Shown here one piece after another: positions 21,938-30,994 of a stretch of DNA of 64,000 nucleotides (positions within the stretch are counted from its first letter, which is position 1; each line of letters begins with the position of its first letter). The position numbers were made by a program, and so were the translations under genes. Source of the stretch: Argyresthia goedartella (taxonomy: Eukaryota; Arthropoda; Insecta; Lepidoptera; Argyresthiidae); assembly GCA_949825045.1 (NCBI GenBank), contig OX463808.1, positions 29,015,674 through 29,079,673 on the forward strand. Reading direction: 5' to 3'. The notes beneath the pieces were generated by a model. It was not told the origin of the DNA. It saw only the letters and a program-made list of their open reading frames with translations, and made no database searches.

Positions 21938-22432
21938 ATTGCATAATTTACTCTGCTTCTTTAACTGTAAGTCCATATTTCTTTCCCACTTTCCCCTCTC
22001 TGCCTAACCTATCAAAGTCATTCAATTTAAGTTTTTCCTATACAATAACCATTCAGACCTCTAATCACGCCAACACTACTGACAATACAGTCATCTTCAA
22101 AAATCCTAAAGTAATGAATAGTTGCGTACCCCTGCCATCGTTCATCGGTGCCCCGGCGATACCCGGCGAACATGTCCAGCGCTCGCGTATTGCGATTACC
22201 CTCAACTTCATCATTAAAACGCCGCCGCCGCGCGAGCCTCTCGCCTGCCTCAACACACTTCCAGCTCAACAGAGTTTACCAGTTTTAGTTGTTTTAGCTC
22301 GTCTTAAATTTTATTCTGTGCATGTGCATCCCACAAAACACGAACATTTAACGTTATTTAACATCGGAGTTACCTTCGTTTATTCTATCGATCAGTTCAT
22401 ATCCATCGTTTACAATCCAAACAAAATTAAAA

Positions 22433-25327
22433 GTGAATAACTTAAGTTTTTACTATCAAAACGTTCGTGGTTTGAGGAGCAAGCTACATAATTTCTATCA
22501 GAGTATTGCTATTAACGACTATGACTTAATAATTGCAGTGGAGAGCTGGTTGCGTGAGGGCATCCTAGATTCAGAAATATGTGACGATAGGTATGATGTG
22601 TTTCGCAGTGACCGTCAACATAAGTCGTTGGGTGGTGGTATTTTGGTATTAGTCAAAAAACATCTCCGCGCCTCGGAGCGCCCAGACTTGTGTTATGGGT
22701 CTGTTGAAAGTATGTGGATAACAATACCTCGTAACGCATTAAACTGCCACGGAGGCGGTGACACGCAAAGTACATGCGATTTGCACATAGGAACCGTGTA
22801 TGTACCCCCAATTTCCTGTGACGAAAATGCGCCAAAATTAATAAGTGATTTTATAAACTCGATGACGTGTGCTACCACAAAAACGCCTTCTGATATGTTT
22901 TTATTGGCAGGTGATATTAATTCTCATTTCGTATCGTGGGATCGTTCCCCATATGGGTATACTATCCACAGAGAAACTAAATCAGACTTGATAGAGGCCA
23001 CGACGGAGTTTCTGAATATGACCGAACTGATGGGACTTGCTCAATACAACTTCACGTGTAATTCCTGCGGCAACACACTCGACCTAATTTTTTCAAACCT
23101 AATTCTTGATTGCCGTGAGTGTGTCCAGCCTCTTAGCAAAATAGACGTATTCCATCCACCACTTGAATTAATAATTAATGAGCTAAGCTCGCGTCCATTA
23201 CGCACCCAACCTCGCGTATTGCGGAAATTTCACAGAGGCGAATACAAATTATTAAACGAAGAGTTGTCACAATATAACTGGCATCAATTATTACACACTG
23301 GCTCAGTCGATGATGCAGTTGATTGTTTTTACAAGATTCTGGAAGTACTAATGTCTAAACATATACCCACTATCAAAACTTCGTCCCGATATCATTATCC
23401 AAAGTGGTACACCCCCGCATTCATCAATAGCCTCAAAGAAAAACACAGATTGCATAACTTATGGAAAAAATATAGAAACCCGCTAGACTACTCCGCTTTT
23501 TCATTAATAAGATCCAGAACTAAAGCACTACAAATCGAATGTCCTGAGCAATACCTGTTGCGATGTCAAAATTCTATAAAAAAGGACCCTAAAGAATTTT
23601 GGAAATATATTAAGTCTAAGCGGAACAATAATGGATATCCGTGTAACATGCAATATCAGGGCAAAACACTTTCAAAAGGAGAAGACATTTGCAACTCATT
23701 CAACGAGTTCTTCCAAAGTGTATTTATTACTCCTTCCTCGTCTCATAAATTTGATGCAGGGTCAGATCAAAACACTGTATCTGAAAATATGTGTCATATT
23801 CAAGTAACTGATGCGGGGTTATTGAAGTTATTTAATGGACTTGATCACCGAAAAAGTGCCGGTACCGATGGAATACCAGCCATTTTCATACAAAAGTGCA
23901 AGCGTGGACTTCTTCTACCCATTAAAATTATTTATCAAAGATCCTTGAATGAGGGTGTTTTTCCCAAACGTTGGAAAGAAGCACAAATTGTACCTATTCA
24001 CAAGAAAGGTGTCAAAAATTATATAACGAATTATAGGCCCATATCAAAATTAAATATTCTCGGTAAAATGTTTGAAAAAATTGTATACCACTTTGTATAT
24101 GCAAATACTATCAAGAGCATACCTACGGCCCAGCATGGCTTTATTAAATCCAGATCAGTCGAAACCAACTTACTTCTTTTGACCGAGTATATAACATCTA
24201 ATATGAGCACAAAGGCTCAAATTGATGTTATATACACGGACTTTGAGAAGGCATTCGATCGAGTAGACCACGATAACTTACTAACTAAGCTGCGTATATT
24301 GGGTATAAACGGGAACCTACTTAGGTGGGTTGAATCTTACATAAAGAATAGGTGTCAGGCGGTGGTACTAGGGGGATATCGATCAAATTATATAACAGTG
24401 ACATCTGGCGTTCCTCAAGGATCGCATTTAGGACCCTTATTTTATAATATATACCTCTTCGACATACCTCAATGTTTCAAAAATTCTAATTATTTATTAT
24501 ACGCCGACGACAAGAAGATATTTAGACGAATAGAAACCATAGATGACTGCCACTTACTTCAATCTGATCTCGACAATCTTTCAAAATACTATTCTCAAAA
24601 TCGAATCAGTGTAAATACAAGTAAATGCCAGGTGATTTCGTTTTCACGAAAACATACTACAATACAATATAACTATATGATTAGTAAGGAAGCTATACCA
24701 AGAACGAATATAGTACGTGATTTGGGAATAATGCTTGACCATAAACTTACGTTTAATGAACATGTCGAACATATCACCAGCAAGGCATTCAAGTCATTGG
24801 GTTTTGTTATTCGGAGTAGTCTCCCATTCAAGGACGTACACTGCTTCAAAGCTCTTTATTATGCGTATGTCAGAAGTGTTTTAGAGTTTGGTGCCGTTGT
24901 CTGGCGACCACTCTACGCCCAACATCGCACCCAAATAGAGCGTATCCAGTGTCTGTTCGTGAAGCACCTCAACTATAAAGCTAGGTTTCTATCTAACGAC
25001 TATGCTGAATCTTGCTTACGTCACAAGGTAATGTCATTAGAGGACAGGCGCGATCTCATCGATATGATGTTTTTGTTCGACCTATTAAATTGTAAATTTG
25101 ACTGCGGTGACTTACTCAAACATGTGGGGTTCAATATACCCAACAAACGAACCCGTCGTACACCACTTTTGTACGTGCCCAAATTCACAACAAACTACGC
25201 TCAAAACTCCCCATTTATTCGCTTACCCACACTTTACAATAAAAAATTCTCATCTATTGATTTGTTTGGCCTATCACGTAACACATTTAAAAGTAAAATT
25301 CTGTCTCTCATTAACTTACATGAATGA
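22433..25327 (+). CDS. CR1-like LINE ORF2: endonuclease and reverse transcriptase
   Basis: The product is 964 aa with no stop or frameshift. The N-terminal apurinic-type endonuclease (about 1-235) shows 'YYQNVRGLRSK', 'IIAVESWL', 'LLAGDINSHF' (G160, D161) and the closing 'KIDVFHPPLELI' (His-Pro motif). The reverse transcriptase (about 480-750) shows 'RKSAGTDGIPA', 'YRPISKLNILGKMFEKIV', 'IYTDFEKAFDRVDHDNLL' (catalytic Asp at about 603), 'TSGVPQGSHLGPLFYN' and 'LLYADDKKIF' (catalytic DD at about 692-693). A C-terminal region of about 200 aa is typical of the clade. The enzyme nicks target DNA and primes reverse transcription from it. The histidine in GVPQGSHLGP replaces the more usual I, L or V and might matter for activity. 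The start is the first Met after the spacer. Confidence 0.93.
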   Translation: MNNLSFYYQNVRGLRSKLHNFYQSIAINDYDLIIAVESWLREGILDSEICDDRYDVFRSDRQHKSLGGGILVLVKKHLRASERPDLCYGSVESMWITIPRNALNCHGGGDTQSTCDLHIGTVYVPPISCDENAPKLISDFINSMTCATTKTPSDMFLLAGDINSHFVSWDRSPYGYTIHRETKSDLIEATTEFLNMTELMGLAQYNFTCNSCGNTLDLIFSNLILDCRECVQPLSKIDVFHPPLELIINELSSRPLRTQPRVLRKFHRGEYKLLNEELSQYNWHQLLHTGSVDDAVDCFYKILEVLMSKHIPTIKTSSRYHYPKWYTPAFINSLKEKHRLHNLWKKYRNPLDYSAFSLIRSRTKALQIECPEQYLLRCQNSIKKDPKEFWKYIKSKRNNNGYPCNMQYQGKTLSKGEDICNSFNEFFQSVFITPSSSHKFDAGSDQNTVSENMCHIQVTDAGLLKLFNGLDHRKSAGTDGIPAIFIQKCKRGLLLPIKIIYQRSLNEGVFPKRWKEAQIVPIHKKGVKNYITNYRPISKLNILGKMFEKIVYHFVYANTIKSIPTAQHGFIKSRSVETNLLLLTEYITSNMSTKAQIDVIYTDFEKAFDRVDHDNLLTKLRILGINGNLLRWVESYIKNRCQAVVLGGYRSNYITVTSGVPQGSHLGPLFYNIYLFDIPQCFKNSNYLLYADDKKIFRRIETIDDCHLLQSDLDNLSKYYSQNRISVNTSKCQVISFSRKHTTIQYNYMISKEAIPRTNIVRDLGIMLDHKLTFNEHVEHITSKAFKSLGFVIRSSLPFKDVHCFKALYYAYVRSVLEFGAVVWRPLYAQHRTQIERIQCLFVKHLNYKARFLSNDYAESCLRHKVMSLEDRRDLIDMMFLFDLLNCKFDCGDLLKHVGFNIPNKRTRRTPLLYVPKFTTNYAQNSPFIRLPTLYNKKFSSIDLFGLSRNTFKSKILSLINLHE

Positions 25328-25629
25328 CTTTCTATTGTACATCGTTTATCGCTTATAAAGATACTTTACCCTACTCCATTCCTTCACCCGCCCGCCACCC
25401 TCCCCCCTCCCCCCTCCTCCTACGTCATGAAATATGGACAAGTACATAATAAAAATAGTATTTACAATCTTAATTTAAATACCCACTCACTATAACTTAA
25501 TAACATTAGACATAAGTAACTATCATTCTTTAAAACTGCTGTATTGAATTGTATATTTGAGTACCTTGTAATTGGCGTAATATCTTATAATGTCACTTGT
25601 ATATAATACTAAAAGCTGTAAGGTTTACC
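25328..25629 (+). other. 3' UTR of the CR1-like LINE
   Basis: It lies between the ORF2 stop and the tandem tail. A cytosine-rich stretch at 25388-25420 is followed by AT-rich sequence, as is usual for a LINE 3' end. Confidence 0.7.
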
Positions 25630-25668
<39 letters not shown>

Positions 25669-25670
25669 AT
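25630..25670 (+). repeat. (TAAA)n 3' tail of the LINE
   Basis: Ten perfect TAAA units close the element and mark its insertion junction. The next base resumes the older LINE. The array contains overlapping AATAAA hexamers in the Sox sense direction. Confidence 0.95.
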
Positions 25671-26009
25671 AGCTCTAAGCTTATGAGATCTTAATCAGGA
25701 GGGAGAGATCAAATAGCTGACATTAATAGGACAAATCGTCGGATTCTCACGTGAAGATGGGAGTCCCACAGGGATCTATTCTGGGTCCGTTCTTTTTCCT
25801 CATGTATGTAAATGATTTGCCATTCATGGCCCAAAACATGTCAGAAATAGTATTATTTTAGAAATAGTACATATTTTTTTAAATTAGGAGACAAGCAAAT
25901 GACTTACAGGAAACAAATAATGCTCTCTCGCGAGTACTAGACTGGTTTATTGCCAATAACTTGCTTATCAATTCCCTGAAGACAAAGTGCATAAAATTCA
26001 CTTTTCACA

Positions 26010-26559
26010 CATTTCATTCGGAAAAGTAAGTTTTGCTCCACGACGAGAGGGAGCAAAATGCTACTTTTCTGTTAAAGCTACTTTTTTTATCTATTCATTG
26101 ACATTTAGAATTTACGCAATGTGCCAATTGAACACAGATCTTAATAAAATAATCGATTGTAATTTCATCGTAGTCGATTAAAAACGAACATGTTTCAAGT
26201 TTAAACTTTAACAACGTTATATGAAAATTTAAGAATTTTTCGTAATATTTAAAAAAAATGTCACAATAAATTATATGTTTTACTGAAATCAAAACTATCG
26301 ACGACTGTTAATAATGAATATTGATATTCGAAACCATTGTAATATTCGATTCGATTATTTTTACACATCGGTAAAAGTACACAGGAATATTTTATCTGTG
26401 GTGACCTTTCCCTAATACTTCACAATCCGCCATTATAAAAAAAAAAGTTTATGTTGTTCGATTACTGTAAAGGCGGTGAAAGTATAATTCAAAGTATAGT
26501 TATTTAATTTTTAGAGCATTTCATTTAAATTTTCCTCATAGTCGGTGTGAAAAGTTGTA
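26010..26559. other. Inserted AT-rich sequence between old RT blocks
   Basis: A stretch not matching LINE protein separates 'NSLKTKCIKF' from the ORF2 C-terminus. It begins with a small hairpin, 'ttttgctcc' (26031) against 'ggagcaaaa' (26050). Its relation to the adjacent element at 26560-26744 is unclear, though both use the 'gggagcaaaatg' word. Confidence 0.4.
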
Positions 26560-26744
26560 TGTGTCACTCAGGAGCAAAATAATTTTCGTCATGGGCGTTA
26601 ACGCTTGAATCCTTCGTTACGCTCAGGATTCTAACTTAGAATCCCTCGCTACGCTCAGGATTCTATCGTAGAATCCTTCCCTTCACTCTGGATTCAATGT
26701 ACCGCCCTCGCCGTAAATACATCATTTTGCTCCCTTGTGACACA
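26560..26744. mobile_element. Small inverted-repeat element with internal palindromic tandem units
   Basis: The left end 'tgtgtcactcaggagcaaaa' and the right end (reverse of 26723-26744, 'tgtgtcacaagggagcaaaa') form about 24-bp terminal inverted repeats. The interior 26605-26697 holds about three units of the form 'gaatccytcgytacgctcag' closed by 'ggattc', each itself a palindrome. At about 185 bp with no ORF, this is a MITE-like element inserted in the old LINE. Confidence 0.75.
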
Positions 26745-27560
26745 AATAACTATTATCTAATGTAAGGCAAGTTGAAAATAACATTGTATTGGGGTAGAAA
26801 ACTATAACTAGTAGATGAAACTGTATTTCTCGGCATCACGGCATGCCAAACTACAATGGGGTACCTATATTGTAAAATTAGCATATAGACTTTACTACTA
26901 GACATATGCAGTTAAAATAATCAGGGAATTGACTGACGTTGCAACTGCTAGGCTTATATATTTTAGTTATTTCCATAGCATTATGTCATACGGCAGACTA
27001 CTATGGGGACGGGCTGCTGACATTGAGACCATCTTCATTTTCAGAAGAGAGCGATCCGATTTAATTATAAGCAATGTAATAGAGAGTCTCTGAGAGACTT
27101 CTTCAAAGAAACCAACATCCTAACAGTTGCAAGTCAATTTATCTATGAAAACATAATGTATGTCAGGAAAAATAACAGAAGCTTCAAAACTATTGATAGC
27201 TACCACAATGTGCAAACTAGATATAAACATAACCTTACATTTCCAATGTTCAGACTCACAAAAGTTAGTAGTTCTTTTAAGGAACACGGTATACGCTTTT
27301 ACAATGAAATTCCGCAAAAATACAAAGCTTGATTCAAAAAATTTATAAAGCATACTTTGTGCACAAAGGCCTTGACCAACATTAATGACTTTTTACAAGA
27401 CACTGACATCTGGCGTTAAACCAGTTCATTGCACCCTGTATATTATGTACTAATAAGGCACCTACCTAATGTTTTATTTTGCTAGCTTGTTTATGTTATG
27501 ACGTTAATTAAGTCTCAATTTTTGTGCTATTAAGAATCTTTGATTCTTGGTTTGAAATCT

Positions 27561-28062
27561 TTGAACTTGAACTTGAAGTTCTACTTTTGAGTCCGAAAGA
27601 GTCTTTAAATTAGGTTCACAGTTTGCAATAATTATGTTAATGTCTCGACTGGCGAATGCCTTGAGAAATATTTACCACTCATTTATAACAATTATGTGTC
27701 TCTTTAATTGTCATGTAAATTGATACAAACACAACCAAAGACTCGACAATAATCAGTAAGTGAATGTAAACTTGTGAACAAATGCGTCACGTTTTATCGT
27801 CTACCTTAGTTCGCCATTAAATAATAATAACCTATTTAATATTTATTTAATATTTAATATTAGTATTTTTTTCAATAGATGTATATTAAGGCCATTATAA
27901 TTGTAATTGGTTCTATTTATACCTCGATAGACTTTTACCACTTTCCTTCAGACGTTTAATTTTCACCGCACTTGGATGGACGCGTGATCCAAGACTCGCA
28001 AGTGCTATTTAAGAATTTATAGCTAATAGCTAGAGCTAGTCAATAGTTTTTGGGTTATAATA
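27561..28062. other. Intronic, nothing recognised
   Basis: AT-rich with a 'tatttaatatt' low-complexity run near 27835-27865. No coding sequence. Confidence 0.4.
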
Positions 28063-28460
28063 AAATGACCGAATAAAAAACTAATGCGCGATTGTCTATG
28101 AACAGCGGAATTTGCTGAAATGAGTGAAAAAATACTTAATTGCGCGAAAAAAATACTGATTTGCGCTGCTAAAATACTGAATGGTTTAGCCACCGATTAT
28201 AGGCTAAATAAAGACTGTCTGGGCGAAGTTGTGGGTCAGGGTAGGTGGAAGATAAAGGGTGTGAGCGAAGCAAGGCTCCCTTTATCCTTCATGTTACGTT
28301 GAACATGTAAGAAGAACAAAATGCAACGCTCGTTTTGTATTTTATCTTACTTGAATTAAGATTTTCTAGTTGCTGATTTTAGATTTCTAGTCTCGCAGTT
28401 CAGTAATTTTGTCAGACGAAACCAGTATTTCTAGTCGCGCTTATTTTTTGTCCCTATTCA
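28063..28460 (-). mobile_element. Modular hairpin-core element, arm type C, copy 3
   Basis: The reverse strand matches 16855-17220: 'gtttcgtctgacaaaattac', 'cgactagaaat', 'ttgttcttcttacatgttca' and 'cgcccagacagtctttattt'. Its hairpin arms ('aaaggga' type) are intact, unlike copy 2. Confidence 0.72.
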
Positions 28461-28933
28461 GTTATCTGGAAAAACTAGATTAGCTGTCTACATTACAATA
28501 CCCACCCATATATTTTTGCAATAAATCACTGAAATTCGTATGATCTATGTGTTTATTTTGTCTGCTTTATGCCATATTCGGTAAAGTTCTAATTGATGAA
28601 AATGGATGCCGAAATACCCGACAAACAAATACACAACCCCTCAAAGATTTCTGCCATAATCCGATAAATTGCTGCCTCACGATTAGCATAATAAGCCGAA
28701 GAAAGTCGTTTGTTACCAAACGGAAGTTCCCAATAGCGTGCTCCGCCCGGAAGTGCCGCCCCTCCCCCGAACTGGCTTCCGGTCACGTGACCTCGTTTGC
28801 ATGACAGTACCGCGCGAGACATCGTACATAGAGGATTTCTGGAGTAAATATTGCTTTTTGATTTAGAGTTTATAAACTCTATTTGAAACTGGTATTTTGT
28901 CATTGAATCATAGGCGTTTATACACATTCGTAC
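28461..28933. other. Intronic, nothing recognised
   Basis: Opposite-strand overlapping ORFs (28547-28804 and 28589-28927) cover a locally GC-rich patch and show no domain. Confidence 0.35.
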
Positions 28934-29570
28934 TGATTCCCAGTTCTACAGAATCCCAATTCTACAGATTCCCAGTTCCACAAATTCTCATGTTTACGGA
29001 TTCCCATTTCTACAGATTACCACATCAACAGATTTGCGATTCAATAGAATCCCATGTTTGCTGATTATAAAGTTTCTCGTGCTCTATTGTTACCGCATGG
29101 TATTTTACAGGGTGTTACAGAAATCTGTAGTCATGGTGTAGTAAGGGACATCATTCTGAACAACTATGAATCCAATTTGAACAGGGCACTTTTATTTTTC
29201 CCTTCTCCATACATTTTGGACTGGGCGGTCAGCTGATTTGTAAGAAGAAGTGAATAAGCCTCCTTTTGGCTTTATCATAGACTGGTAAAATAAAGTCGCT
29301 CCGATGAAATTGGATTCATAGTAAAATTTGTTCAGAATGATGTCCCTGAGTACACCATCACTACACCTTTCTGTAACACCCTTTGAAATACTATGCGGAA
29401 TCAATTAAGCACGAGAAACTTTAAAATCAGCAAATCCCATGGATTCTATTAAATAGAAAATCTATTGATATGGTAGTTGTAGTAATGGGAATCTGTATAA
29501 ATGGGAACCTGTAGAAACGGGAATCTGTAGGCATGGGAATCTGTAGAACTGGGAATCGGTGGATCTGTTA
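28934..29570. mobile_element. Fold-back element with tandem-repeat arms
   Basis: The outer arms are arrays of 15-17-bp units: 'gattcccagttctacag' type on the left (28934-29048) and its reverse complement 'ctgtagaactgggaatc' type on the right (about 29470-29570). Inner arms 29050-29190 and 29280-29440 are inverted copies ('agtttctcgtgctctattgt', 'ggtgttacagaaatctgtag', 'atgaatccaattt' against their reverses). There is no ORF with coding signal. The architecture resembles Foldback-type elements, but no relationship is demonstrated. Confidence 0.8.
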
Positions 29571-29789
29571 ATCATAATAAAAATAATCCATCAAAGACAA
29601 ATACTAACATAAATGAATAAATGCTTGTTGTATATTACCTACTAAACTCACGAGTATTTATGGTTCATTAACATTATATTCAACAACATCCAAGGTACAC
29701 CAACATTGGAATGATTTGCAAAATGTTATTCTCATCTATCACTCTAGTTAGGGGTTGTTAAGTTGTTGTAACCCACACATAATTGTTGT

Positions 29790-30084
29790 GTATATATCGT
29801 AGCTATATCGTAGAATTGGTTCGTATCTTAAAAAGGGTTGAATTTCACGAGAATATGTATATTTTTTACCATTTTTGTTTAGTACTACCTGTTGTTTTTT
29901 GTGATTTACATGTCAAACTAACACGATGACTATTCGGGGGCTTTGCTGCGCTCGCCCCCTTTAGTTTTCTAAGCTACCAAAGGTTTTGCCCTAAAATATT
30001 TCTTCGTTCAATGAGAGTTCTTATTCAACCATAGTTGACGATATCATGATATAGCCAATTCTACGATATTGTTACGACATATAC
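29790..30084. mobile_element. Modular hairpin-core element, arm type D
   Basis: Terminal inverted repeats of about 35 bp ('gtatatatcgtagctatatc', 'gtagaattgg' against the reverse of 30045-30084) enclose the core at about 29895-29990 ('acatgtcaaactaacacgat', 'gggggctttgctgcgctcgc', 'ctaagctacc', 'ttttgccct'). Confidence 0.75.
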
Positions 30085-30097
30085 CCTACAACACTTA

Positions 30098-30129
30098 TGT
30101 AGTGTCCGAAATTATTTTCGGACACTACA
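30098..30129. repeat. Perfect 14-bp hairpin
   Basis: Arms 'tgtagtgtccgaaa' and the exact complement surround 'ttat'. It lies 14 bp beyond the arm type D element. Confidence 0.9.
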
Positions 30130-30618
30130 TACTATTTTTCATAACAATTTACAATTACCAATACAACTTTGTATACTCGCGAAATCCGAATGATATCATT
30201 AGAATTCTTTTATCGCCAGCTAATATTTATTTTCAGTTCGAAACTTTTCCTGTTTATGGTCTCTAATTGAAACGAGAACAGCGAGAGAAAAAGCAATTAC
30301 GTTTTTTTTTAAGGTTGCATTGTAACCCTTTATAAACCCTTCACAACAGTCAATTGCAATGCGACACAATTAGTATCCACCTGCGTCTCCGTTTACCGAG
30401 TTCAAAGTACTTCACCACAATTTGCCTTTGTTGCAACAAGAACATTTTCGAGAAACCTTACTTTTGCAATGCAATTGCAAGTAGGTACTAAACCAGCGTC
30501 GCCGCGCCGTGACAAAGGACACGACAAAAGTCAATTAATTCGAACCGGGAAGGGTTAAATTGGCAGCAAGCGAAGCCGCAAAACAGGTCAACATGAAACG
30601 TTTCATTTTCTTCGTTTA

Positions 30619-30994
30619 ATGGTGAACGCACACTTGTCGGCATCGTCGGCACCGGACGCACCGGACACCTCCGATTTTAGAATTCTTTATTTGAAATCTT
30701 ATTGGACCTCGTAAATTATTTAAAGTTTAAATGAATAATTATTTATAGGAAGTCCTATACCCGTTGGAATTGTCGGAGTCCGCAGAACCACAGAAATCCT
30801 GATGACGCCATCAGTTTCGGCGCGGACGATGTCGACGAATCGTCTGCATTCTGCGTTCTATTGCGTGCGACAGAGCAAAACGCGAGTGAGTTGCGTGCAA
30901 GAGCTTCGCGGAAGATTCCTTCGGCGCGGTCGATCCGTTGGTTGAGGACGGTGCGTCCGGTGCGTGCCGATGCCGATAAGTGTGCATTCACCAT
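30619..30994. mobile_element. GC-rich inverted-repeat element of 376 bp
   Basis: The ends 'atggtgaacgcacacttgtc' and the reverse of 30950-30994 ('atggtgaatgcacacttatc') form terminal inverted repeats of more than 25 bp that continue 'ggcatcg' and then repeat 'ccggacgcaccg' words. Base composition is sharply GC-richer than the surrounding intron. The minus-strand ORF 30755-30994 is probably a by-product of this composition. Confidence 0.75.

Larger units (their letters stand above)
20500..25670 (+). mobile_element. Near full-length CR1-like LINE with both ORFs open
   Basis: A 5.2 kb non-LTR retrotransposon: 5' leader (about 20500-20812), ORF1 (20813-21937), a 495-bp spacer, ORF2 (22433-25327), 3' UTR, and a (TAAA)10 tail at 25630-25670. 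It is inserted in the same orientation within the RT of the older LINE, and the interrupted reading resumes just after the tail. The left edge is approximate because no target-site duplication was obvious. Intact ORFs in both proteins suggest recent insertion. CR1-like is inferred from the PHD-bearing ORF1, the endonuclease/RT order and the short tandem 3' tail. Confidence 0.88.
25740..27420 (+). pseudogene. Broken 3' half of the old LINE ORF2 (RT core and C-terminus)
   Basis: 'KMGVPQGSILGPFFFLMYVN' (25755-25814) and 'DLPFMAQNMSEIVLF' give RT blocks. The YADD region is damaged just after. 'RVLDWFIANNLLINSLKTKC' (about 25935-25995) is followed by an insertion. After it, 'FHSIMSYGRLLWGRAADIE' (about 26970-27030) and 'VSSSFKEHGIRFYNEIPQKY' (27268-27327) form the LINE ORF2 C-terminus. 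Stops and frameshifts make it inactive. Confidence 0.78.
25675..27560 (+). mobile_element. Old LINE, 3' part resuming after the younger insertion
   Basis: The RT of the element at 17274-20500 resumes here, continues with an inverted-repeat insertion around 26.0-26.76 kb, and ends in an AT-rich 3' region with repeated 'ttgaacttgaac'-type words near 27555-27575. Order and orientation match the 5' part, so both halves belong to one original insertion. Confidence 0.8.

Noticed and set aside
21841..22440. 199-aa ORF spanning the gap between LINE ORF1 and ORF2
   Set aside because: It overlaps the end of ORF1 in another frame, is Ser/Thr/Pro-rich without domains, and occupies the normal inter-ORF spacer.
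30755..30994. 79-aa minus-strand ORF
   Set aside because: It begins exactly in the terminal inverted repeat of the GC-rich element at 30619-30994 and has no domain.
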